A stretch of DNA of 64,000 nucleotides from Acrocarpospora catenulata (lineage in GTDB: Bacteria; Actinomycetota; Actinomycetes; Streptosporangiales; Streptosporangiaceae), in NCBI RefSeq assembly GCF_018476525.1, contig NZ_JAHCST010000006.1, positions 173,332 to 237,331 on the forward strand. Reading direction: 5' to 3'. Below are positions 1 to 8,311 of the stretch, piece after piece (position 1 is the stretch's first letter; each line of letters opens with the position of its first letter). The notes under the pieces are model-generated. The model saw nothing but the letters and a program-made list of their open reading frames with translations, searched no databases and was not told the origin of the DNA. The position numbers and the translations under genes are program-made.

Positions 1-1404
1 CTGCTGTTTCACGACCAGTACCCCGACGCGGTCTACAAGTTCGCCTGGCCCTGGGCGGCGTACCTGCAGAAGACCGGCGACACCGCCTACGTGTCAGCCA
101 ACTTCACCACCATCTCCAACATGGTCCACCAGATCCCCGGCGCGCGCACCGGCCCCGGCAATACCATGAAACGCTCCGAAGGCGTCGACAGCTGGGGAGC
201 ATGGACCGTCGACAACCAGTCCGCACTGTTCGGCCTGCTCGCCTACAAGTACATCGCCCAGGCCTTGGGCAACACCACCGAAACGACCTGGGCCACGGCC
301 CAGTACGACAGCCTGTTCGCCGCGGTCAACACCCAGCTGCAGAAGACCATCACCGACAACAACCTCACCTACCTGCCCTGCGCGATGGACCAGCCCAACT
401 CGGCCAACCGCTGCGGCAACGTCACCAACGACGCCAACTGGGCCTCGATGTTCCTGTTCGGGCGGTGGAACTGGAACGGCCTGCTGTTCGGTGCCGCGCA
501 AACCGGGCCGATGGCAACCCTGGTCGACGCCACCTACGACTACGGTTTCGCCCACCTGTCTGGACTGGACCCGCACACCTACGGCGGATACCCCGGCTAC
601 AGCACCGCCTACAACGCCGGCTACGGCGAAGCAGGCCTGGCCAGCGCCAGGCACCGCACCGAAGGCATCTACGGCTACCAATTCATGGTCAGCAACACGC
701 AAAGTGGCCCGTTCTCCTGGTGGGAAGGCATCCCCACCGCCGGCACCACCAACTGGAGCCCTGGCAACCACGCCACTTCCGGCACCGGCTCCAGCCCACA
801 CATGTGGGGGCAGACCAACGCCTCCAAAGTCCTGCTCAACTCCCTGGTCGCGGAGAAGAGCAACGGGCAGGTCATCGTCGGGCGAGGCGTTCCCAGCGAG
901 TTCCTGCGCGGCGGCGCCACCGTGAAGGCCACCAACGTCGCCATCGCCGGCGGCAACCGCATGGGCGCCACCATCACCAGCACCGGCAGCACCATTTCCT
1001 TGACGCTATCGGGCAGCACCCCGTCCGGCGGTACGCAGTTCTCCCTGCCGGCGTTCATCGGCAACATCGCCTCGGCCACGGCGGGAACCATCGACAACAC
1101 CAGCGGAACCGTGACCCTGGCCCCCGGCACCACCAGCGTCACCGTCACCCTGGCCACCGCCCCGGCCTACCGGCAGCTCGGCGGCCTCGACCTCGGTGGC
1201 TACTGCAAGTCCATCGGCCACATCGGCGGCGTCAGCCTCGACGGCACCGACGCCTACAGCTGGAAATGCGTCACCAGCAGCGGCGCCCACATCGGCATGG
1301 ACATGGACGACGCCTGCGCCTGGGGATACCGCACCGTCGCCGCCGCGTTCTCCCGGTACAGCACCTTCAGCAACCCCTACAGCTGGCAGTGCTGGGCATC
1401 CTGA
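1..1404 (+). CDS. Secreted six-hairpin-type glycosidase, C-terminal part
   Basis: The reading frame is open from the first base, so the start lies outside the window and at least 467 residues are present. The sequence is rich in Trp, Gly and Asn (FGRWNWNGLLFG, SWWEG, SSPHMWGQTNASKVLLNSL), which fits the (alpha/alpha)6 barrel of six-hairpin glycosidases. A Thr/Ser/Gly-rich beta-sandwich segment follows. The last 75 residues form a separate Cys-containing module (GGYCKSIG, YSWKC, DDACAWGY, YSWQCW) that I associate with C-terminal modules of actinomycete exoenzymes. The role is probably extracellular polysaccharide hydrolysis. The GH family and substrate cannot be assigned, and the signal peptide and N-terminal domains are not visible. 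Confidence 0.75.
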   Translation: MLFHDQYPDAVYKFAWPWAAYLQKTGDTAYVSANFTTISNMVHQIPGARTGPGNTMKRSEGVDSWGAWTVDNQSALFGLLAYKYIAQALGNTTETTWATAQYDSLFAAVNTQLQKTITDNNLTYLPCAMDQPNSANRCGNVTNDANWASMFLFGRWNWNGLLFGAAQTGPMATLVDATYDYGFAHLSGLDPHTYGGYPGYSTAYNAGYGEAGLASARHRTEGIYGYQFMVSNTQSGPFSWWEGIPTAGTTNWSPGNHATSGTGSSPHMWGQTNASKVLLNSLVAEKSNGQVIVGRGVPSEFLRGGATVKATNVAIAGGNRMGATITSTGSTISLTLSGSTPSGGTQFSLPAFIGNIASATAGTIDNTSGTVTLAPGTTSVTVTLATAPAYRQLGGLDLGGYCKSIGHIGGVSLDGTDAYSWKCVTSSGAHIGMDMDDACAWGYRTVAAAFSRYSTFSNPYSWQCWAS

Positions 1405-1420
1405 CCCGCGCCCGCACCAC

Positions 1421-1450
1421 CTGGTGAGGCCCCGCCCGGGGCCTCACCAG
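1421..1450. terminator. Perfect 13-bp hairpin between convergent genes
   Basis: Arms CTGGTGAGGCCCC and GGGGCCTCACCAG enclose a 4-nt loop, 16 nt after the glycosidase stop codon. There is no U-tract, as is usual for actinomycete terminators. Because the MFS gene converges from the other side, the hairpin could serve both directions. Confidence 0.85.
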
Positions 1451-1572
1451 CCGACAATCCGGCAGGTACCGAAACACCGGGATCCGGTTGAGGCGGCGCT
1501 CCAGGGGCGTGAAGTCACGGCCGTTCTTGGGCAGCAGCCAGTTCGGCCCGAGTTGGAAGCTCCGGGGCGACG

Positions 1573-2916
1573 TCATCGGCGTTCGTCGGTTTCGTAGAGG
1601 TTCCGCTGGAAGTGCTCCTTGATGCCGATCACCGAGACGTAGGTGACTGCGGCGCAGGCGATGATGTACAGCGCCACAGACCAGGAGGCGCCCGTCGTCG
1701 CGAGGAGATTCACCATGATGAAGGGCGCGAGCCCACCCGCGAACACGCTGCCGATCTGGTAACCCAGTGACGCGGCCGACATCCTGATGTTGGCCGGGAA
1801 CATCTCCGCGAAAAGCGCCGGCTGCGGCCCGAACATCGTCGCGTGAATGGTGAAGGCGACGGTCAGGGCGAGGAACATGAGGACCGGTGAACCGGTGTCG
1901 ATGAGCCAGAACATCGGGAACGCGTACAGAGCCATCAGAACCGTGCCGACGAGGTACAGCTTCCGACGGCCCCGGCGGTCGCTCACCGCGCCGAACAACG
2001 GCAGCGTGATGATCTGGGTGACCCCCGCCAGCAGCACGAGCGCCAGTACGGTGCTGTGGGAGAGCCCCAGGTGCGTGACCCCGTAGTCGAGCATGCCGCT
2101 GACCAGGATGTAGTACGTCACGTTGACGACGAAGAACGAGCCAGCCGCGCGCAGGATCGACTTCCAGCTATGGCGCACCGCCTCCACCAGAGGCGTCCTG
2201 CTGATGCCCGCGGCGGCCTTCGCCGCAGCGGACTTCTGTCGCAACGCCGTGAAGACCGGAGTGTCCTCGATCTTCAGCTGGACGTAGCTTCCCACGCCGA
2301 TGAGGAGGATTCCCACCAGGAAGGGGATACGCCAGCCCCACGTCTGGAACTGTGTCTCCGTCATGGCGGCCGACGCGAGCAGAAAGGCGCCAGTACCGGC
2401 CGCGACGCCGATGATTCCTCCGGTCTGGATCAGGCTTCCGTAGAAGCCTCGCTGTTTCACGGGGGCGTGCTCTGTCAGCAGCAGGGCCGCGCCACCCCAC
2501 TGGGCCCCGACGCCGAGGCCCTGGAACAGCCGCAGGATGATCAGCAGAATCGGGGCGGTGATACCGATCGCGGCGTAGGTGGGCAGCAGGCCGATCAGGA
2601 ACGTGGCGGCGCCCATCACGACGAGCGCCCCCACGAGCGCGCGCTTGCGGCCGTGCTTGTCGCCGTAGTGCCCGGCGATGATGCCGCCCACCGGCCGGGC
2701 CACGAAACCGACGGCGAAGGTGCCGAACGCGGCGAGCGTGCCCGCCGCGCCGGAGAACCCGGGGAAGAACTGGCGGCCGAACACGAGGGCCGCGGCGGTC
2801 GCGTAGATCGAGAAGTCATACCACTCGAGCGCGGTCGCGAAGACCGCGGCGGCCGCGGTCTTGCGCATGGCGGGTCGTGAGAGGTGCTGGGGCAGCGTTG
2901 GGGATGGTGCGGACAT
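1573..2916 (-). CDS. MFS permease, metabolite:H+ symporter (MHS) type
   Basis: The predicted protein has 447 residues, normal for a 12-helix MFS permease. The N-terminus carries ATALEWYDFSIYATAAALVFG, typical of the MHS family that includes alpha-ketoglutarate, proline/betaine and shikimate carriers. The cytoplasmic loop signatures GDKHGRKRAL (loop 2-3) and SDRRGRRKLYLVG (loop 8-9) are both present. The start at 2916 was chosen because GGAG precedes it; the frame remains open further upstream, but that extension would run through the operator and into tetR. The gene lies downstream of tetR on the same strand and shares its operator palindrome with the acyl-CoA locus, so it probably imports the carboxylic acid degraded by those enzymes. 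The substrate is inferred only as an organic acid. Confidence 0.88.
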   Translation of the reverse strand: MSAPSPTLPQHLSRPAMRKTAAAAVFATALEWYDFSIYATAAALVFGRQFFPGFSGAAGTLAAFGTFAVGFVARPVGGIIAGHYGDKHGRKRALVGALVVMGAATFLIGLLPTYAAIGITAPILLIILRLFQGLGVGAQWGGAALLLTEHAPVKQRGFYGSLIQTGGIIGVAAGTGAFLLASAAMTETQFQTWGWRIPFLVGILLIGVGSYVQLKIEDTPVFTALRQKSAAAKAAAGISRTPLVEAVRHSWKSILRAAGSFFVVNVTYYILVSGMLDYGVTHLGLSHSTVLALVLLAGVTQIITLPLFGAVSDRRGRRKLYLVGTVLMALYAFPMFWLIDTGSPVLMFLALTVAFTIHATMFGPQPALFAEMFPANIRMSAASLGYQIGSVFAGGLAPFIMVNLLATTGASWSVALYIIACAAVTYVSVIGIKEHFQRNLYETDERR

Positions 2917-2987
2917 CTCACTCCAGTCCGAGCAGGCGGCGACCGGCCCTCGACGGATGGGCACACACGACGCCGGTAACACGATCT

Positions 2988-2999
2988 GAACGATCGTTC
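2988..2999. promoter_or_regulatory. TetR operator candidate before the permease
   Basis: GAACGATCGTTC is a perfect 12-bp palindrome 72 bp upstream of the permease start. The same 12 bases occur at 3776-3787 in front of the acyl-CoA dehydrogenase gene. Two identical copies flanking the tetR gene make it the likely operator of that regulator. Confidence 0.75.
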
Positions 3000-3067
3000 G
3001 TGCCAACGTAAAATATGTGTGACCGCCCGGCCGCGCAAGCCCCAATCCCGGCGGACTGCCGGTACGA

Positions 3068-3688
3068 TCAGTTGTTCCGCGCACCCACCAGGGCGAGCGC
3101 GAAGTCGGCCTGCAGCTCGGCAACGGCCTCGCGGGACAGTTCGCCGTCCGGCCGGAACCAGTTGGCCACGGTCGCGCACAGCAGCAGGACGGCGCGGGTG
3201 GCGTCATGCGGTCGCGTGGTGGTGAACTCGCCCGACTCCACGCCTTCCTCGACGAGCCGGAGGAACAGCGCCTCCGTCTCGTCGCGCGCCGCGACCACGG
3301 CCTTCCGTCGTTCACCGCCGAGGTAGCGAAGCTCGCTCAGCGCGACGATCGACGCAGGTTGGGCGTCCACCACGAAGCCGACGTAGGCGCGGACCGCGGC
3401 CCGCAACCGATCGGTCGGGTTCGGCTTCGCCGCGGCGACGGTGCGGTTCGTCCTGCGGAGCAGTTCGCCGTTGGTGTCCTTCAGGACGGCGACCAGCAGG
3501 TCTTCCTTGGACGGGAAGTAGTTGTAGACGTTCGACAGGCTGGTGTCGGCGCGCTTGGCGATGTCCCGCATCGAGGCACCGTTGAACCCGTGTTCGGCGA
3601 ACGCCGCGAGCGCGCCGTTCATGATGGGCTGGTGGTTGAGACCAGGGGAAGGTTGCTTGGCCGAGCGCCGTTCAGAACGTTCGTTCAT
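3068..3688 (-). CDS. TetR-family repressor of the acyl-CoA locus
   Basis: The protein has 206 residues with an N-terminal helix-turn-helix (MRDIAKRADTSLSNVYNYFPSKEDLL, about residues 40-65) and a helical ligand-binding domain, the usual TetR layout. It is divergent from the acyl-CoA dehydrogenase gene and upstream of the permease gene. Identical palindromes in both flanking promoters suggest it represses both units and is released by a CoA ester or the free acid. The ATG at 3688 has no good ribosome-binding site; a TATAGT hexamer at 3692-3697 lies almost against it, so the true start may be slightly different. The codons for NERSER overlap a partial operator-like GAACGTTC at 3675-3682, which could allow autoregulation. 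Confidence 0.88.
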   Translation of the reverse strand: MNERSERRSAKQPSPGLNHQPIMNGALAAFAEHGFNGASMRDIAKRADTSLSNVYNYFPSKEDLLVAVLKDTNGELLRRTNRTVAAAKPNPTDRLRAAVRAYVGFVVDAQPASIVALSELRYLGGERRKAVVAARDETEALFLRLVEEGVESGEFTTTRPHDATRAVLLLCATVANWFRPDGELSREAVAELQADFALALVGARNN

Positions 3689-3775
3689 AGGACTATAGGT
3701 TAGCCGCCACCCGGACTCCCCGTGCCGGCTCACCGCTCCGCTTGACCACTCGTGACGGGAGGGCCTACCGTACAA

Positions 3776-3787
3776 GAACGATCGTTC
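3776..3787. promoter_or_regulatory. TetR operator candidate before the acyl-CoA dehydrogenase gene
   Basis: This is a second exact copy of GAACGATCGTTC, 18 bp before the GTG start of the dehydrogenase. The position favours the GTG at 3806 over an upstream in-frame ATG at 3752, which would place the operator inside the coding sequence. Confidence 0.75.
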
Positions 3788-3805
3788 GTACCGGATGGAG
3801 GTCCA

Positions 3806-4990
3806 GTGACGCATCGGCCAGCACCCCGTCCAGGAACGCCGTACCACCTCACAGAAGAGCGACTCCAGATCCAGCAACTGGCTCGCGAGTTCGCGATGAA
3901 AGAAGTCCTTCCTGTCGCCAACGAGCTCGACCCGATAAAGGGCACCATTCCCGACGAGCTGCGGAACCGGATGGCGGACATGGGCTTCTTCGGGCTGATG
4001 ATCCCGGAGGAGTACGGCGGGCTCGGGCTCGGCGTCTTCGAGTACTGCCTGGTCGCCGAGGAGTTGTCGCGGGCGTGGCTCAGCGTCGGGAGCCTGCTGG
4101 CGCGAGGGAACGGCATGGGCGGCGAGTTCACCGAGGAACAGAGGCGCGTGCTCCTCCCCCGCATGGCCGCCGGAGAGTATCTGGGCGCCTTCGCGCTGTC
4201 GGAGGCCGAGGCCGGGTCGGACGTCGCGAACCTCTCGTGCCGGGCCGAGCGGGACGGTGACGACTGGGTGGTGCACGGTACGAAGATGTGGTGCACCTAC
4301 GCCGATCAGGCCGACTACATCGTCCTGTTCGCCCGTACCGCTCCTCGCGATCCCGGCAGACCGCACCACGGCATCAGCGCGTTCCTCGTGGACAAACCCC
4401 GGGGCTCCTTCCCGGCCGGCATGTCGGGAACCAAGGTGCGCAAGATCGGTTACTTCGGGTGGAGCACCTGGGACCTGTCCTTCGACGGGCTCCGCCTGCC
4501 GGCCTCGGCGATGATCGGTCAGGAGGGCCGCGGCTTCTACCTCGCGCTGAGCGGCCTGGAGGTCGGCCGGGCGCACACCGCGGCGCGCGCCATCGGCCTC
4601 GCCCGCGCGGCCCTGGAGGACGCCGTCGAGTACGCGCACACGCGACGCCAGTGCGGCGGTCCCCTCTCCCAGTTCCAGGACATCCGCTTCAAGATCGCGA
4701 AGATGGCCGCCGACATCGAGGCGGCGCGGCAGTTGCTGTACCACGTCGCGACGGAGATCGACAGCGGGCGGCGGTGCGGCAAGGAGGCCGCGATGGCCAA
4801 GTACGTCGCCAGCGAGATGGCCGAGCGGGTCACGAGCGAGGCCCTGCAGATCCACGGCGGGGCCGGCTACACCACCGATTTCGCCGTCGAACGGCACTGG
4901 CGCGACGCCAGGCTCACCAGGATTTTCGAGGGAACCTCCGAGATCCAACTCCGCGTGATCTCCGACGACATCCTGGGCGGACAGCGGTGA
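3806..4990 (+). CDS. Acyl-CoA dehydrogenase
   Basis: The protein of 394 residues has the normal length for this FAD-dependent family, which introduces an alpha,beta double bond into acyl-CoA and passes electrons to ETF. Signature 1 is visible as ALSEAEAGSDVAN, signature 2 as QIHGGAGYTTDFAVERHWRDAR, and the segment IFEGTSEIQ carries the Glu that acts as catalytic base in medium- and short-chain members. The GTG start was chosen because GGAGG lies 5 nt upstream and the operator lies before it. It opens a seven-gene set with tight spacing and overlaps by 4 bp with the next gene. The acyl chain is unknown. Confidence 0.93.
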   Translation: MTHRPAPRPGTPYHLTEERLQIQQLAREFAMKEVLPVANELDPIKGTIPDELRNRMADMGFFGLMIPEEYGGLGLGVFEYCLVAEELSRAWLSVGSLLARGNGMGGEFTEEQRRVLLPRMAAGEYLGAFALSEAEAGSDVANLSCRAERDGDDWVVHGTKMWCTYADQADYIVLFARTAPRDPGRPHHGISAFLVDKPRGSFPAGMSGTKVRKIGYFGWSTWDLSFDGLRLPASAMIGQEGRGFYLALSGLEVGRAHTAARAIGLARAALEDAVEYAHTRRQCGGPLSQFQDIRFKIAKMAADIEAARQLLYHVATEIDSGRRCGKEAAMAKYVASEMAERVTSEALQIHGGAGYTTDFAVERHWRDARLTRIFEGTSEIQLRVISDDILGGQR

Positions 4991-5850
4991 CCCGCGCGGA
5001 AGGCACGCCGCGGACGCGACCGGCGCCGTACTTCGAGGACTTCCGGGTCGGGCAGCGCTACACCGGACCCGCGCGCACCTTCAGCCGCGGCGTGGTCGCG
5101 GCGTTCGCCGAGGTCACCGGGGACACGCATCCGCTGCACACAGACGGCATCGTGCTCGGTGCGCTCGTGTTGTCGGCGTTCTTCGGCTGGCATCATGAGC
5201 TGGGGCTGTCGACGCACGTCGAGGCGGCTTTCGACGTCCAGTGGGAGTACCGCGCCCCCGTCCACGTGGGCGACACGGTGACCTACGAGATGACGATCAC
5301 GCGCTGTCGCCGGACCTCCGGCCGTACGAACGGAGTCGTCGGCCGGCACATCGTGGTGCGCGACCAGAATGGTGTGGTCGTCCAGGCCGGGACGAGCAGC
5401 ATGCTGGTCACCGCCCGGATGGCGGCCGACGATCAGGACCTCCGGACCGGGCGCGCCTTCGTCACCGAGGCATGGGCGGCCGCGCTTGCCGAACGGCTCA
5501 ATCAGGACCCGGACTTCCGCACCGCCACCAGCACGTGGGACGGCACCATCGGGCTGCGGTCCGGCGCCCAGGAGATCCACTTCCGGGTCTACCAGGGACG
5601 GGTGCACGACACGGGCCCGCGTACGCCGAACGGGCCGAGGTTCGTCCTCGCCGCCGACGACCTGACCTGGACCGAACTGCTGACCGGCCCGGTCAACGAC
5701 TTCACCAAAAGGGCCATGAAAGACGAGTTCCGGGTGCACGGTGACGCTTACGAATACCTGCGCCTCACCAAGGCGTTGATCGCGCTGGTGGGGCAGGCCC
5801 GGGTCCTCGCGGGCGAGGAAGAGAGCATGCGATGCGCGCCGACTACCTGA
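4987..5850 (+). CDS. MaoC-like hot-dog hydratase fused to an SCP2 domain
   Basis: The protein has 287 residues and a GTG start overlapping the preceding stop (GTGA). Residues about 10-140 match a MaoC-type hot-dog fold (YFEDFRVGQRYTGPARTFS, FAEVTGDTHPLH, YRAPVHVGDTVTYEM), which normally hydrates enoyl-CoA. Residues about 155-280 resemble an SCP2 lipid-binding domain (AEWLN-type start, Trp-rich strand, WTELLTGPVNDFTKRAM, FRVHGDAYEYLRL). In MaoC the catalytic pair is usually Asp and His in a DxNPxH-like motif; here GDTHPLH keeps Asp and His but has Thr for Asn. The fusion suggests that the enzyme holds a hydrophobic or bulky acyl-CoA. MaoC assignment is firm; SCP2 assignment is by pattern only. 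Confidence 0.82.
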   Translation: MTRAEGTPRTRPAPYFEDFRVGQRYTGPARTFSRGVVAAFAEVTGDTHPLHTDGIVLGALVLSAFFGWHHELGLSTHVEAAFDVQWEYRAPVHVGDTVTYEMTITRCRRTSGRTNGVVGRHIVVRDQNGVVVQAGTSSMLVTARMAADDQDLRTGRAFVTEAWAAALAERLNQDPDFRTATSTWDGTIGLRSGAQEIHFRVYQGRVHDTGPRTPNGPRFVLAADDLTWTELLTGPVNDFTKRAMKDEFRVHGDAYEYLRLTKALIALVGQARVLAGEEESMRCAPTT

Positions 5851-6653
5851 CCGTGGACGACACGACCTCCTTCATCCTGCAGGAGGGAGAAGGCCGGCCC
5901 GTGCTCTGCCTGCACACGGCGGGCCAGAACGGCGTCCAATGGCGCCATACGCAGTCGGAACTCGCCGCGCACGGATACCGCGTCGTCGTCCCCGACCTGC
6001 CGGGGCACGGCCGATCGGAGCCGGCCCCGAACGGACCGGTACGCGACATCGGCCGGTACGCCGTCTGGTGCGAGCGGCTCATCGACCAGCTCGGCCTGGA
6101 GAACCCCTACGTCGTCGGATGCTCGATCGGCGGCAGGATCGGCCTCGACCTCGCCGTACGCCGAGGCGATCGGCTCGCCGGCGTCGTGGCGATGGCCGCC
6201 CACGGGGCCCGGGACTCGCGGCCGCTGTTGTCGTTGCGCCGCCTCGAGCGGGAGCTCATCGACTCGGCGGCGCCGGCGCGTTCCGACCGCACCTACCACG
6301 GCACGCTGGCCGTCGTCGGCGACCGCGTGCCGGCGGCGAAGGCGGAGCTCATCGCGCGTATGCATCGCCGGGAGGACCCGGAGATCTCCAACAGCGACCT
6401 GATCGGCTGGGTCACCCACGACATCAGCCACGGACTGCCCTCCGTGGCCTGCCCTGTCCATCTCGTCGTCGGCGGCGACGATCTGTGGGTGGATCCCGCG
6501 GACGTCCAGGCGACGGCCCGGTTGATCCCCGACGCGCGCTACACGCTTCTCGACGGCATCGGCCACTATCCGATGGAAGAACTCGACGGGTTCGGCGAGA
6601 CCCTCCACGGGTGGCTCAAGGACCTCGGGGATCGCCGGAGGACCGCGGCATGA
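5832..6653 (+). CDS. Alpha/beta hydrolase
   Basis: The protein has 273 residues. The nucleophile elbow GCSIGG near residue 98, the oxyanion strand LCLHTAGQNG, a late Asp in VVGGDDLWVDP and the terminal His in GIGHYPMEE give a complete Ser-Asp-His triad in the expected order. It overlaps the previous gene by 19 bp and the next by 4 bp, with GAGGAAGAG upstream. Within this operon it may hydrolyse an ester or thioester, or open a lactone, to feed the acyl-CoA ligase; the substrate is not readable from sequence. Confidence 0.88.
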   Translation: MRADYLTVDDTTSFILQEGEGRPVLCLHTAGQNGVQWRHTQSELAAHGYRVVVPDLPGHGRSEPAPNGPVRDIGRYAVWCERLIDQLGLENPYVVGCSIGGRIGLDLAVRRGDRLAGVVAMAAHGARDSRPLLSLRRLERELIDSAAPARSDRTYHGTLAVVGDRVPAAKAELIARMHRREDPEISNSDLIGWVTHDISHGLPSVACPVHLVVGGDDLWVDPADVQATARLIPDARYTLLDGIGHYPMEELDGFGETLHGWLKDLGDRRRTAA

Positions 6654-8311
6654 ACGAGACCCTGACCGATCTGCTCGCGGCGGTCGTCGCCGCGGACCCG
6701 CAGGCTCCGCTCGTGATCGACGCCGCGGACGAGCCGGTGTGGACGACCCGTGGGCAGTTGTGGCGGCGCGTCGTGTCGCTGAGCCGGGAACTGCGCGAGC
6801 ACGGCGTCGGACGCGGTGCCTGCGTGGCGCTGTGGCTGCCCAACTGGTCCGACTACCTGGTGTGGCAGTTCGCGACCGCCGCGCTGGGCGCCCATGTGGT
6901 CGGCGTCAACACCCGGTACGGCCTGAGCGACGTCGTGCACATCCTCGACCACGCCCGTCCCGTGGTCCTCGCCGTCGCACACGGATTCCTGCGTCTGGAC
7001 CTCGCCGGACTGCTGCGCGAGGCGATGAATGTGACGTCCGCGCCCGCGCCGTCGACCGCGGTGATCACCGGCCCGGCCGCGCCGCCGCCGGACGCGGCGA
7101 CGCTGGCCGCGTACGACGTCGGCGCGGGCTCCTGGACGCCACGGACACCGGCGGCACCGGGGCAGGGGCGCGACGCCGGCCTCGACCTGACGGCCCTGCG
7201 CGGCGCGCCCGACGAGCTGGCCGTCGCGTTCACCACTTCGGGGTCGACCGGTAGGCCCAAGCTGGCCGCGCACCGTGGCAGCGCCGTCGCCCGGCACGCC
7301 CGCAACGTCGCCGCCGCCGGGGCATGGGACGCCTCGTCGGTCAGCCTGGTCTGCCTCCCTCTTTCCGGGGTCTTCGGCTACGTGCCCGCGCTGGCGGCCA
7401 TCGCCGCCGGCGGAAAGGTCCTGCTTGAGCCGGCGTTCGGCGAAGACGCGGTCCTGAGCGACATGGCCCGGTTCGAGGTGAGCCACCTGGCGAGCGCCGA
7501 CGACGTCGGCGGCCGGCTCATGGCTGCCTGGGAGCGGCACCCGGTCGAGCTGGGCGCGTTCCGCCTGATGCTCATCGGCGACTTCTACGGCAACTCGCGC
7601 AAGGTGTCCCAGTGGATCGAGCAGGAGATCGGCGCGACCGCGGCCGGGATCTACGGGTCGAGCGAGCTGTTCGCGCTCACCGCCCTCTGGCACGGCGGCG
7701 ATGCGGAGCCGCCCCGATGGAGCGGAGGCGGACGCGTGGTCTCGCCGGACATCGAGGTCCGCGCGATCGACATCGCGACCGAGCGGCCGGTCGAGCCGGG
7801 TACCCCGGGCGAGCTGCAGTTCCGCGGCTACTGCGTGGTGGACGCCTACCTCGGTGACATCGACGGCGCGATCGCGCGGCGGTCGCGTCTGGACGACGGC
7901 TGGTTCCGGACCGGCGACCTCGGGACCGTTCGCGCGGACGGCGGGTTCGTGTACCTGTGCCGCATGGGTGACTCGCTGCGGCTCAAGGGCTTCCTGGTCG
8001 AGCCGGCCGAGATCGAGAACCGCCTCGCCGAGCATCCCGAGGTCGCCATGGCCAAGGTCGTGGGGATCACGGTCGGCGAGGAGACCAGGGCGATCGGCTT
8101 CGTGGTGCCCGTCGAGGACGCGGAGCCCGATCCCGATGATCTCGTGCGCTGGTGCGCGGTGACGCTCGCCAGGTTCAAGGTTCCGGAGACGGTGCACGTC
8201 ATGCGCGAGATGCCGATGACCGCCGGCACCAATGGGATGAAGATCCGCGCCGCGGCACTTCGCGAACTGGCGCTGGAGCTCGCGGCGAAGAAACTGGAGA
8301 ACCACCCGTGA
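6650..8311 (+). CDS. AMP-forming acyl-CoA synthetase
   Basis: This 553-residue protein belongs to the ANL superfamily, which adenylates a carboxylate and transfers it to CoA. The P-loop-like motif FTTSGSTGRPK, the IYGSSE motif, GWFRTGDLG and a C-terminal Lys in GTNGMKIR are all present in order. The start overlaps the hydrolase stop (ATGA) and the end overlaps the thiolase start. It probably activates the acid imported by the neighbouring permease. Length is typical (500-560 residues), and nothing appears missing. Confidence 0.93.
   Translation: MNETLTDLLAAVVAADPQAPLVIDAADEPVWTTRGQLWRRVVSLSRELREHGVGRGACVALWLPNWSDYLVWQFATAALGAHVVGVNTRYGLSDVVHILDHARPVVLAVAHGFLRLDLAGLLREAMNVTSAPAPSTAVITGPAAPPPDAATLAAYDVGAGSWTPRTPAAPGQGRDAGLDLTALRGAPDELAVAFTTSGSTGRPKLAAHRGSAVARHARNVAAAGAWDASSVSLVCLPLSGVFGYVPALAAIAAGGKVLLEPAFGEDAVLSDMARFEVSHLASADDVGGRLMAAWERHPVELGAFRLMLIGDFYGNSRKVSQWIEQEIGATAAGIYGSSELFALTALWHGGDAEPPRWSGGGRVVSPDIEVRAIDIATERPVEPGTPGELQFRGYCVVDAYLGDIDGAIARRSRLDDGWFRTGDLGTVRADGGFVYLCRMGDSLRLKGFLVEPAEIENRLAEHPEVAMAKVVGITVGEETRAIGFVVPVEDAEPDPDDLVRWCAVTLARFKVPETVHVMREMPMTAGTNGMKIRAAALRELALELAAKKLENHP

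Noticed and set aside
1451..1572. A minus-strand piece reading WLLPKNGRDFTPLERRLNRIP
   Set aside because: It reads somewhat like protein but is short, has no start, and I could not assign it; it may be a remnant after the MFS gene.
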